A DNA stretch of 64,000 nt, from contig NZ_LIGX01000014.1 of NCBI RefSeq assembly GCF_001683795.1, positions 1-64,000 of the forward strand, written 5' to 3'. Shown here one piece after another: positions 45,609 through 53,521 of this stretch. The stretch comes from Neoakkermansia glycaniphila (GTDB lineage: Bacteria > Verrucomicrobiota > Verrucomicrobiia > Verrucomicrobiales > Akkermansiaceae). A program made the translations under genes and the position numbers. Under the pieces are notes generated by a model. The model was given only the letters and a program-made list of their open reading frames with translations. It was not told the DNA's origin and did no database searches. Each line of letters starts with the position of its first letter. The stretch's first letter is position 1.

Positions 45609-47425
45609 AAGCACACCGTCCGTCCAATACCGCCATCCGAGTCGTCATCTTCGCCTTGCTCATATTCCTGTCGATGATGCAGCTCCTCTTCACCTTCCAG
45701 GGGCTGGAACACCGCGACGCCATGGACCAGGCGCAAATCTCCCGCGAAGTGGCTCGGGGCAACGGATTCACCACGCAATTCATCCGCCCCATCGACCTCC
45801 AGACATCAAGCGAAGTGCAAGGCAAATCCCTCAATGCGCTGGCGCTGAAAGACACCTACCAGCCTCCCCTCAACATACTGATTGATGCGATCGCCCTCAA
45901 ATGCACGGGCATGGACAGCTACGACAACTCCCGCATACCGGACAACAGCAACATCTACGGCCCCGACCGCATCATTGCCGGGCTCTCCACCGTCTTCTTC
46001 ATCGTAGCCATGGGCCTTGCCTTCTACCTCCTCAGAAGGCTCTTCGACGAAGGCATAGCCAGCGTCGTCACCGTCCTGATGATCCTCAGCAACCTCTTCC
46101 TGCAATTCGCCGCCAGCGGACTGCCGCAGATGCTCATGCTCTCCCTCTTCCTGCTCGCCATGAACTCCCTGCTCACAGCCGTCAAGGCACAGGAGGAGCA
46201 TATCGTACCCAAAGTCTGGATACACATCGGCATCGCCTCCGCCCTCCTCGTCCTGATGGTCCTCTCCTGCTGGCTCTCCGTATGGGTCTTCCTCGGATTC
46301 CTGATCTTCGTCGCCATCCACTTTCGCCCCGCCGGCGCATTCGCCCTGCCCGGCGTCGGCCTGCTCCTGCTCGTCACGGGCTACTTCCTGCTGCGCAACA
46401 ACGGCGCTACGGGAAGCTGGTTCGGCACCTCCGTCTACAGCATCTACAACGGCATCATGGGAGAGGAAGACACCATCATGCGCGCCGTCTCACAAGGCAC
46501 CGTACCGCTGGACACGAAAGGCCTCCTCATCATGCTCTTCGGCAGCTCCCTCTCTCAGGTGGACAACCTGTACCAGAACCTCGGCTCCATCGTCATCACC
46601 CCCTTCTTCTTCATCGCCCTCTTCCACACCTACAAAAACACCCTGCTCAACCACCTGAAATGGGCGCTCCTCGCCATGTGGCTCATGGCCACCGTCGGCA
46701 TGGCTCTCTACGGCATCAAGGACTCCTTCTCCTCCTCCCAGCTCCAGCTCCTCTTCACGCCATTCTTCGCTGCGTACGGCCTCTCCTTCATCTACATCAT
46801 GATCGCCCGCCTGAAACTGGAAAAAAGCGACCACTTCACCAAAGGCTTCATCATCTTCATCATCATTGCCGTCTCCGCCGGCCCGTACATCCTGCGCTTC
46901 GGCCCTGAACTGAGCCGCGCTCTCACCTTCATGAGCGACACGAAAGGCAAAGGCGTGCCCAAATGGCCCTACTTCCCCGCAGGCATGAACGGCACCCTGC
47001 ACGACATGACGAAAAAAGACCAGGTCATCATGACCGACCAGCCTTGGGCCGTCGCCTGGTATGCCGACCGTCCCGCCCTGTGGATGCCCAAGAAAGTTGC
47101 CGAATTCGACGCGCTGGAAAACATCCTGCGCACCAGCAACAGCAAAGTGCAGGGCATCCTGATCACCCCCTCGTCGCACGACACCCTCGGCATGCGCCGC
47201 ATCGCCCTGACCTACGGCGACTTCGCCCCCCTCGTCATGGACGGCAACCTCCTCCGCCAAACCACGAAAGTAGCTCCGTTCTCGGCGGCATGCGACCAGC
47301 TCGCGCCAATCTCAAGCCGCTTCCGCCTCGACTTGACCGATAAAAAATACAACAGCATCCTGTACGGTGTCGACATGATCTACTACGCAGAAGACTTCAA
47401 CGCCCAGCAAACCATACATCCGTAA
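45605..47425 (+). CDS. ArnT/PMT-like (GT39/GT83-type) membrane glycosyltransferase
   Basis: The 606-residue protein has about 10-12 predicted membrane helices. After the first helix comes HRDAMDQAQISREVARGNGF, matching the DE-x-YY-x-ARN-l-xG-xGf first-loop motif of polyprenyl-phosphate-dependent glycosyltransferases. The last 170 or so residues are soluble and probably periplasmic. It should transfer a sugar from a lipid carrier to a lipid or protein outside the inner membrane; donor and acceptor cannot be named. Translationally coupled to the upstream regulator by a 4-bp overlap and followed after 5 bp by xseB. Confidence 0.82.
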   Translation: MKAHRPSNTAIRVVIFALLIFLSMMQLLFTFQGLEHRDAMDQAQISREVARGNGFTTQFIRPIDLQTSSEVQGKSLNALALKDTYQPPLNILIDAIALKCTGMDSYDNSRIPDNSNIYGPDRIIAGLSTVFFIVAMGLAFYLLRRLFDEGIASVVTVLMILSNLFLQFAASGLPQMLMLSLFLLAMNSLLTAVKAQEEHIVPKVWIHIGIASALLVLMVLSCWLSVWVFLGFLIFVAIHFRPAGAFALPGVGLLLLVTGYFLLRNNGATGSWFGTSVYSIYNGIMGEEDTIMRAVSQGTVPLDTKGLLIMLFGSSLSQVDNLYQNLGSIVITPFFFIALFHTYKNTLLNHLKWALLAMWLMATVGMALYGIKDSFSSSQLQLLFTPFFAAYGLSFIYIMIARLKLEKSDHFTKGFIIFIIIAVSAGPYILRFGPELSRALTFMSDTKGKGVPKWPYFPAGMNGTLHDMTKKDQVIMTDQPWAVAWYADRPALWMPKKVAEFDALENILRTSNSKVQGILITPSSHDTLGMRRIALTYGDFAPLVMDGNLLRQTTKVAPFSAACDQLAPISSRFRLDLTDKKYNSILYGVDMIYYAEDFNAQQTIHP

Positions 47426-47430
47426 CCTCA

Positions 47431-47721
47431 ATGGCTGCCCGAACCGCAAAAAAACAGGACACCGCCGCACCGAGCTTCGAACAGGCGATAACACGCCTGC
47501 AGGAAATCCTCACCCTCCTAGACAATACCGACACGGAACTGGAACAGGCCATCGCCCTCTCGGAAGAAAGCAGCAAACTGATCAGATACTGCCGGGGCAT
47601 CCTTGCAAACGCCGAACTCCGCATCAAAACGCTCGAAAACAACACCGGAGACCTCGCCTCTCCCAACCTCGACGCATCGCCAGAACAACACGAAACCGAT
47701 GATGAATTCTCCCTGCAATGA
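47431..47721 (+). CDS. xseB: Exodeoxyribonuclease VII small subunit
   Basis: The 96-residue product has the XseB helical hairpin SFEQAITRLQEILTLLDNTDTELEQAIALSEESSKLIRYCRGILANAELRI, in which the E-L-E-x-A-l-x-L-y-E-x-g motif is clear. It partners the XseA nuclease, not encoded here. The C-terminal 25 residues are acidic and variable. The 3' end overlaps dxs by 23 bp in another frame. Confidence 0.92.
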   Translation: MAARTAKKQDTAAPSFEQAITRLQEILTLLDNTDTELEQAIALSEESSKLIRYCRGILANAELRIKTLENNTGDLASPNLDASPEQHETDDEFSLQ

Positions 47722-49591
47722 ATTGCCCCCCCTGCTCCGGGAAATCCATTCCCCGGCAGACGTCAAGGCATTGCCCTCTGACAAGCTCCCCGAGCTGGCT
47801 CAGGAAATCCGCTCCGTGCTGGTCGACACCCTCTCGAAAACAGGCGGCCACCTCGCCCCGAACCTTGGCGTCGTCGAACTGAGCATCGCGCTCCACTCCG
47901 TCTTCGACTCCCCGAAAGACAAAATCCTCTTCGACGTCTCGCACCAGTCCTACGTCCATAAAATGCTGACCGGCCGTGCGGACAAACTCCACACCATCCG
48001 CCAGTTCGAAGGCATCTCGGGCTTCATGAAACGCTCCGAATCCCCGCACGACGCCTTCGGCGCGGGCCATGCCGGAACCGCCCTCTCCGCCGCGCTGGGC
48101 ATGGCCGCCGCTCGAGACCTCGACGGTGAAAACTACCATGTCGTCGCCGTCGCGGGAGACGGAGCCTTCACCTGCGGCACCACGCTCGAAGCCCTCAACA
48201 ACGTCGCCCAGACCAGCAGACGCTTCATCACCATCCTCAACGACAACGAATGGTCCATCGACAAAAACGTCGGTGCGCTCGCCAAATACTTCGCCTCCCT
48301 CCAGGCCACGGAAACCTTCACATGGCTCCGCGACAAAACGGAAGGCTTCATCGAAAAACTGGCTGGCAGCGAAGTACGCTACCAGGCCCGCAAACTCGCC
48401 TCCACTGCACGGGGCATGATCTCGCCCGCCAGCCTCTTCGGCCAGTTCGGGCTCTCCTACTACGGCCCCGTGGACGGCCACGACATCCCGAAGCTCATCA
48501 AACTGCTGCGTATCATCAAACGCCGCAACGAACCCACCCTCCTGCACATCATCACGGAAAAGGGCCGCGGCTACCAGCCCGCCATCGACAACCCCAGCAA
48601 ATTCCACGGTGTCGGCTGCTACAGCATCTCGGACGGATCCACGCAGAAAAACGCCACGCCCACCTACTCCGAAATCTTTGCCCGCACCCTCACGGAAATG
48701 GCTGGAGACGACCCCAAAGTCACCGCCATCACCGCCGCCATGCCCACGGGCACCATGCTCAGCCTCTTCCGGGAAAAATACCCGAAACGCTTCTTCGACG
48801 TCGGCATTGCGGAAGAACACGCCGCCATCTTCGCGGCAGGCATGGCCTCGGAAGGCTACAAACCCTACCTCGCCGTCTACTCCACCTTCATGCAGCGCTG
48901 TATCGACATGATCCAGCACGACATCGCCCTGCAGGACCTTCCCGTGCGCCTCTGCATGGACCGCGCCGGCCTCTCCCCGGACGATGGCCCCACCCATCAC
49001 GGACTCTTCGACATTGCCATGATGCGGGCCATCCCGAAACTCGTCATCATGCAACCCCGCGACGAAGCCGAATTCTACAACATGCTCCACACCATGAACG
49101 CGTACAACGACGGCCCCACGGCCATCCGGTACCCACGCGGCACGGGCACGGGAGCAGCCATCCCCGCCCAGGCGGAACTCCTGCCCATCGGTCGCGCGGA
49201 AACCCTTCAGGACGGGACGGACATCGCCCTCTTCGCCCTCGGCAGCATGAACGGCCTCGCGGAACAGGCTGCGCGCCTCCTCGAAGCTCAAGGCTACAGC
49301 GTCGCCCTCATCAACGCCCGATTCGCCAAACCCGTCGACAAAAACAGCCTGCTCCGGTATGCACGCCGCTGCAAGATCCTCTGCACGCTCGAAGACCATG
49401 TCGTCTCCGGCGGCTTCGGATCAGCCGTCCTCGAAGCCCTGCACGACGAACCGGACACCTGCCCCGTCGAACTCATCGGCTGGCCCGACACCTTCATCGA
49501 ACACGGCACCGCCGACCTCCTGCACCATAAATACGGCCTGACGCCGGAAGCCGTCGCCGACCGGATACAACAACGCCTCCATCCGTCATGA
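47699..49591 (+). CDS. dxs: 1-deoxy-D-xylulose-5-phosphate synthase
   Basis: First enzyme of the MEP isoprenoid pathway; joins pyruvate and glyceraldehyde 3-phosphate using thiamine diphosphate. The 630-residue protein has DVSHQSYVHKMLTGR with the catalytic-type histidine, the ThDP/Mg motif GDGAFTCGTTLEALNN ... LNDNEWSI, the FDVGIAEEHA catalytic glutamate segment and the DRAGLSPDDGPTHHG loop. Two adjacent ATGs (47699 and 47702) are possible; both lie inside xseB, and no strong ribosome site is seen, so coupling to xseB translation is likely. Isoprenoids made here feed menaquinone side chains (menA product) and lipid carriers. Confidence 0.94.
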   Translation: MMNSPCNELPPLLREIHSPADVKALPSDKLPELAQEIRSVLVDTLSKTGGHLAPNLGVVELSIALHSVFDSPKDKILFDVSHQSYVHKMLTGRADKLHTIRQFEGISGFMKRSESPHDAFGAGHAGTALSAALGMAAARDLDGENYHVVAVAGDGAFTCGTTLEALNNVAQTSRRFITILNDNEWSIDKNVGALAKYFASLQATETFTWLRDKTEGFIEKLAGSEVRYQARKLASTARGMISPASLFGQFGLSYYGPVDGHDIPKLIKLLRIIKRRNEPTLLHIITEKGRGYQPAIDNPSKFHGVGCYSISDGSTQKNATPTYSEIFARTLTEMAGDDPKVTAITAAMPTGTMLSLFREKYPKRFFDVGIAEEHAAIFAAGMASEGYKPYLAVYSTFMQRCIDMIQHDIALQDLPVRLCMDRAGLSPDDGPTHHGLFDIAMMRAIPKLVIMQPRDEAEFYNMLHTMNAYNDGPTAIRYPRGTGTGAAIPAQAELLPIGRAETLQDGTDIALFALGSMNGLAEQAARLLEAQGYSVALINARFAKPVDKNSLLRYARRCKILCTLEDHVVSGGFGSAVLEALHDEPDTCPVELIGWPDTFIEHGTADLLHHKYGLTPEAVADRIQQRLHPS

Positions 49592-50352
49592 AACCCACCT
49601 TCCTCATCCTTCCCCTGCTCTCCTTCACCGGTGCCGCCCTTGCTCAGGGCAAACCCGCCGCAGCGGAACTGCCGCCAGCCCAAACGGAAGACAAAACCGT
49701 ACCCGACGACATGCCCCAATGGATGGTAGGCTTCACGAACCTTCCCGAAAAGGAACGCATCAAATACCTTACCCTGTTCCAGCAGGCCAAAGACGACTTT
49801 TTCGCCAGAAACTGGTTCTCCTGCCTTGAAAAACTGGACAATGCGGAACAAATCTACAAAGGCAATCCCCACATCCACACCCTCCGTGGCTCCTGCTACA
49901 TGGAAATAGGCTCCTACGACACGGCCCTCGCGGAATACAACAAAGTGGAGGCCATCCAGCCGGACGACCTCACCAACAAGGCCAACATCGCCACATTGGC
50001 CATGCTTCAGGGCAAATATGAAACCAGCATCAAACTCTTCCGTGAAATACTCGATGCACTCCCCGGCGACAGCAACCCGGAACTGCTCAACGTCCTGAAA
50101 TTCAAAATATACGCCAGCCTCGTCAAAATGGGGAAGGATCAGGAAGCCGCCAAATATGCCGCCGAAGCAGACATCCTCGAAGACTCGCCGCGGTTCTACT
50201 TCATGGAAGCAGTCCGCTACCTGCAGGATAAAAACATGAGCAAAGGCATCCAATCCATCCGCACTGCCGAAAAAATCTTCGGCTCCACCCCCATCTTCCA
50301 AACCTACCTTCGCATCGTGGAACAAATGAAGTTCCTTCCGACGGGAATCTAA
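49588..50352 (+). CDS. Secreted TPR protein
   Basis: The 254-residue protein has a signal peptide (MKPTFLILPLLSFTGAALAQG) and then helical repeats between about residues 60 and 240. NPHIHTLRGSCYMEIGSYDTALAEYNKVEAIQPDD is a canonical tetratricopeptide unit, and NKANIATLAMLQGKYETSIKLFREILDALPGD is the next. Probably a periplasmic scaffold. Its start overlaps the dxs stop by 4 bp; it is followed by recO after 14 bp. Confidence 0.85.
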   Translation: MKPTFLILPLLSFTGAALAQGKPAAAELPPAQTEDKTVPDDMPQWMVGFTNLPEKERIKYLTLFQQAKDDFFARNWFSCLEKLDNAEQIYKGNPHIHTLRGSCYMEIGSYDTALAEYNKVEAIQPDDLTNKANIATLAMLQGKYETSIKLFREILDALPGDSNPELLNVLKFKIYASLVKMGKDQEAAKYAAEADILEDSPRFYFMEAVRYLQDKNMSKGIQSIRTAEKIFGSTPIFQTYLRIVEQMKFLPTGI

Positions 50353-50366
50353 TTCCACCCGCACTC

Positions 50367-50903
50367 ATGCCGCAGGATACGGGAATCATCCTGAAAACCT
50401 ACCCTCTCGGCGAAACGGGATTGATCGTCGTCTGGAGCACGGCAGACCACGGAATCATCCGCACGGCAGCCCGAACCGCCCTCAAGCCCGGCGGCGACTT
50501 TTTCGGGCGTCTCGACCTCTTCTTCGAAGCGGAACTCCTGTGGGAAACGTCCAAAACGGGAGACCTCGACCACCTCAAAAGCGTCTCCCTGCTCAATCCC
50601 CGGCTCGCCCTGCGCCACTCCTTTCCGAAACTGAGACTGGCAGGCTACATGACCAAGCTCCTGCTCGCTACGGTCGAACCCCGCACGCCTATCCCCGAAA
50701 TCCACCTCATGCTGCACCGGGCGCTGGCCTATCTGGAAACACGTACGGCCACCAGGCACATCATGCAGCACTTTGAAAAAAGACTCGCGGAAGAGCATGG
50801 CATGTACCGCCAGGGCATGCCCGCCATCGCCATCCTGCGCAGCCATTACCCACATGTGCCCGCCGACCGCGACGCACTGTACGACACCCTCCCCCCGGCC
50901 TGA
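50367..50903 (+). CDS. recO: Short DNA repair protein RecO
   Basis: The N-terminal part DTGIILKTYPLGETGLIVVWSTADHGIIRTAARTALKPGG matches the RecO oligonucleotide-binding domain (usual pattern: GIVLxxxxYGExDxIVxLxT). The middle helical part (LDHLKSVSLLNPRLALRHSF and after) fits the family start of the helical domain. At 178 residues it is shorter than most RecO (220-250), and the C-terminal zinc region is absent. No frameshift is visible, so this is probably a natural short form. A weak inverted repeat (50900-50906 with 50922-50928) overlaps and follows the stop. Confidence 0.75.
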   Translation: MPQDTGIILKTYPLGETGLIVVWSTADHGIIRTAARTALKPGGDFFGRLDLFFEAELLWETSKTGDLDHLKSVSLLNPRLALRHSFPKLRLAGYMTKLLLATVEPRTPIPEIHLMLHRALAYLETRTATRHIMQHFEKRLAEEHGMYRQGMPAIAILRSHYPHVPADRDALYDTLPPA

Positions 50904-51158
50904 CGGGACTCCTCCTGCACTCCGTCAGACAAGGCAGCTCGCGCGGCAACCGCACACCAGGCATGACGTCTCATCCTAATTTAGTTAGATTTTCATTAAA
51001 AGACTGAACATCAGAACGATATAAACAATATTTTACAACAATTCCAAAAATATAAAAAACAGCATTGAACAACTCGGCTGGCTCGCGTGTTTAACCTTCA
51101 TCAACATCATCACCCAGACGTTGTACCTTACTAATCAAAACCCAACCCATAATCTGAA

Positions 51159-51395
51159 ATGTATACCAAAAACATCACACGTTTCACATATGCGACAACA
51201 GACTTCCAAGGCTGGCGCGTCTCCGTCCAACGCCACGGGAATCTGATCACCAAGTACTTCTCAGACCTGAAACACGGCTCCGAAGAAGCAGCTTTCGACA
51301 AAGCCAAGGAATACTTGGACAAGGTACTCAGCATCCTGAACGATAATGTACTGACCCTGCCGGAACGCGTCGAACGCGCCCGCATGATCTCCTGA
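51159..51395 (+). CDS. Small AP2-like DNA-binding protein
   Basis: The 78-residue product reads GWRVSVQRHGNLITKYFSDLKHGSEEAAFDKAKEYLDKVL. This matches the three-strand plus helix AP2 fold (GxRVxIxRxGKxxxKxFsxxkyGgxeeAlxxAxxwrdexl) seen in phage HNH nucleases and stand-alone bacterial proteins. Sequence-specific DNA binding is expected. It is a lone gene between recO and rplQ with about 250 AT-rich bp upstream, in which I see no clear promoter; the 262 bp between its stop and the rplQ terminator hold no convincing gene. Confidence 0.65.
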   Translation: MYTKNITRFTYATTDFQGWRVSVQRHGNLITKYFSDLKHGSEEAAFDKAKEYLDKVLSILNDNVLTLPERVERARMIS

Positions 51396-51657
51396 GTCTT
51401 CCATGATCCAGCCAGCGGGAACGGCCCATTTTCGTTGACTGGATCATCGAATAGACACTCAACACCCCCAGCCCTTTGAAAATCCTGGCGGACTCCGCCG
51501 CAACACGCGGGATCGCACTCCGGCAATCCCGCTTCCGGCAACAGCCGGATACATTCATGACACGCCATGCCGGATTGATGGGTACCCCGGCCCCGTTCAA
51601 TCGGCAACTTGGCCATATCCGGCACATAGCCTGAAATCCGGGCTGTCCGCAAGACAC

Positions 51658-51696
51658 AAAAAACCCGCCGCTCCTTTCGGGAACGGCGGGTTTTTT
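51658..51696 (-). terminator. Terminator of rpoA-rplQ
   Basis: A strong GC-rich stem (CCCGCCG with CGGCGGG, extended by A/T pairs) with minus-strand T run lies 20 bp beyond the rplQ stop. Confidence 0.93.
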
Positions 51697-51715
51697 CAAT
51701 GAAAAGCAACAGGGC

Positions 51716-52120
51716 TTAGGCAGTCGCTTCCGTCGTGGCGGGAGCTTCAGGAGCCTTGATCTGCGGCATATCGATGATTTCGATGATCGCCATGGGAGCC
51801 GAGTCCGTCAGGCGCTGTCCGAGCTTCACGATACGGCAGTAACCGCCTTGGCGGTCAGCACAGAGGCCGGCAATTTCGTCGAACAGGCGCTTCACGCACT
51901 TGTCCTGATGGATGGTACCCGTCACAAGGCGGCGGGCATGAATATCACCGCGCTTGGCAAGCGTGATCAGCTTTTCGACATAGGGGCGAAGAGCCTTGGC
52001 CTTGGCAAGGGTCGTCGTAATGCGACCGTATGTGACCAGGCTGCAAGCCTGGTTGGCAAGAAGAGCCTTGCGGTGGGAAGCCTTGCGCTGAAGCTTGGAT
52101 TTTTTTACTCCGTGTCTCAT
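51716..52120 (-). CDS. rplQ: Ribosomal protein L17
   Basis: The 134-residue product begins MRHGVKKSKLQRKASHRKALLANQA and has the L17 segments GRITTTLAKAKALRPYVEKLITLAK and YCRIVKLGQRLTDSAPMAIIEI. A 20-residue Ala/Pro/Thr tail is extra. It follows rpoA by 36 bp, the conserved rpoA-rplQ order at the end of the alpha operon. Confidence 0.97.
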   Translation of the reverse strand: MRHGVKKSKLQRKASHRKALLANQACSLVTYGRITTTLAKAKALRPYVEKLITLAKRGDIHARRLVTGTIHQDKCVKRLFDEIAGLCADRQGGYCRIVKLGQRLTDSAPMAIIEIIDMPQIKAPEAPATTEATA

Positions 52121-52156
52121 GGTATTCTATTCTGTTTGATGTATATATTGTTGAAA

Positions 52157-53284
52157 TTAAACCTCGTCGTCGTCGTAGGCTTCGATATTGTGGGAAATCA
52201 GGGCGTGAATGTCCGCAGCGCGCACATCGTCGGATTCCGCACGCATCTTCGGAGCCGGGGCCGGTCCGGAAAGAAGCTTCGGATCGAACTGCATGCCGAG
52301 GGAAAGGCCATGCTGCACGAGCTTGTCCTTGATTTCGTTGAGGGACTTCTTGCCGAAATTGCGGTACTTGAGCATTTCGCTTTCCGTCTTCATGGCGAGC
52401 TGGCCGACCGTCGTGATGTTGGCGTTGTTGAGACAGTTCGCGGCGCGGACGGAAAGTTCGATTTCGTTCACGCTCATGTTGAGGAGTTTACGCAGCTGTG
52501 CGGTATTGCCGTCCTGGGAATCCGAAGAAGCCTGTTCGAACGTCACCTGGCGTTCATCGCTTTCGACGAACACATCGAGATGGTGGCGAAGGATGGCAGA
52601 AGCCTGAAGCATTGCGTCGTTCGGAGAAATGCGACCGTCTGTCCACACTTCCATGATCAGCTTGTCGTATTCTGTCATCTGGCCGACACGGGCGTTTTCG
52701 ACGCCGTACTTCACACGGACAACTGGGGAGAAAATGGAGTCGATCGGGATCACTCCGATCGGGCGATCCTTCACCTTGTTTTCTTCACTGGTGTGGAAAC
52801 CGCGGCCCACGTTGACTTCGAAATCGCAGTCGAGAATCGTGTTCTGGTCGAGCGTGCAGATCACCTGATCCTTATTGACCACTTCATACATCGTATCTTC
52901 CTGAATGTCTCCGGCAGTCACAACGCCCTGCTTCGTAACACGAAGGGACAGGGTGCGGGGCTCCTTGCCATGGTGGACGAACTTGACCTTCTTGAGGTTC
53001 AGGACGATTTCCGTCACATCTTCCACCACGCCCGGAAGGGAGGTGAACTCGTGCTGCGCACCGGCGATGCGGACGGAGGTAATGGCAGCGCCTTCAAGGG
53101 AGCTGAGGAGGACGCGGCGCAGGGAATTGCCCAGCGTATGACCGAAACCCGTTTCGATCGGTTCTGCGACGAACGTGACATGGTTCGGGTTGGCGGGATC
53201 TTCGATGCGTTCAAGACGGCTAGGGATCTCGAAGCGGGCCAATTGAATGGCGTCCTTGGTGTCTTTCTTTTCTGTTTCCGACAT
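52157..53284 (-). CDS. rpoA: RNA polymerase alpha subunit
   Basis: The 375-residue protein has the N-terminal assembly domain (GFGHTLGNSLRRVLLSSLEGAAITSVRI, VNVGRGF) and the C-terminal alphaCTD (MSVNEIELSVRAANCLNNANITTVGQL, MLKYRNFGKKSLNEI) that contacts UP elements and activators. It is about 45 residues longer than E. coli alpha, mainly through an acidic tail. The usual neighbours rpsM, rpsK and rpsD are absent upstream; instead it has its own promoter, so rpoA-rplQ form a separate two-gene unit. Confidence 0.98.
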   Translation of the reverse strand: MSETEKKDTKDAIQLARFEIPSRLERIEDPANPNHVTFVAEPIETGFGHTLGNSLRRVLLSSLEGAAITSVRIAGAQHEFTSLPGVVEDVTEIVLNLKKVKFVHHGKEPRTLSLRVTKQGVVTAGDIQEDTMYEVVNKDQVICTLDQNTILDCDFEVNVGRGFHTSEENKVKDRPIGVIPIDSIFSPVVRVKYGVENARVGQMTEYDKLIMEVWTDGRISPNDAMLQASAILRHHLDVFVESDERQVTFEQASSDSQDGNTAQLRKLLNMSVNEIELSVRAANCLNNANITTVGQLAMKTESEMLKYRNFGKKSLNEIKDKLVQHGLSLGMQFDPKLLSGPAPAPKMRAESDDVRAADIHALISHNIEAYDDDEV

Positions 53285-53380
53285 GGTATGTGAGTGACCG
53301 GGTTCCCCTTCGAGCGAGCTCTCATTTCCAAAGAAATCCGAAGGACCGACGGCCGGGTTTTAATGACTCGCGCGGCAGCG

Positions 53381-53409
53381 ACTATACACGGCGCAAAAGA
53401 AAAATCCAA
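53381..53409 (-). promoter_or_regulatory. Promoter of rpoA
   Basis: Minus-strand TTGGAT (53409-53404) and TATAGT (53386-53381) are separated by 17 bp. The leader to the rpoA ATG is about 90 nt. Confidence 0.7.
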
Positions 53410-53427
53410 CTCTTTTTGCAAAATGAC

Positions 53428-53480
53428 GCGAAATTTCTCTCCAGCGCCCCATTCATGGGGATTTTCAAGAGAAATTTCGC
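53428..53480. other. Long inverted repeat between sulfatase and rpoA
   Basis: Perfect 13-bp arms GCGAAATTTCTCT and AGAGAAATTTCGC enclose a second 4-bp stem CCCC/GGGG with an ATTCAT loop. It lies 42 bp after the sulfatase stop and just upstream of the rpoA -35 box. It may act as the sulfatase terminator, although the minus-strand T run after it is short. Confidence 0.6.
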
Positions 53481-53521
53481 TTCATTTTTCACCCGGTTTT
53501 CATCCGGTGCACACCTGCCTC

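Noticed and set aside
51131..51709. 192-codon minus-strand frame covering the AP2-like gene
   Set aside because: It lies antisense to the better-supported AP2-like gene and runs through the rplQ terminator stem.
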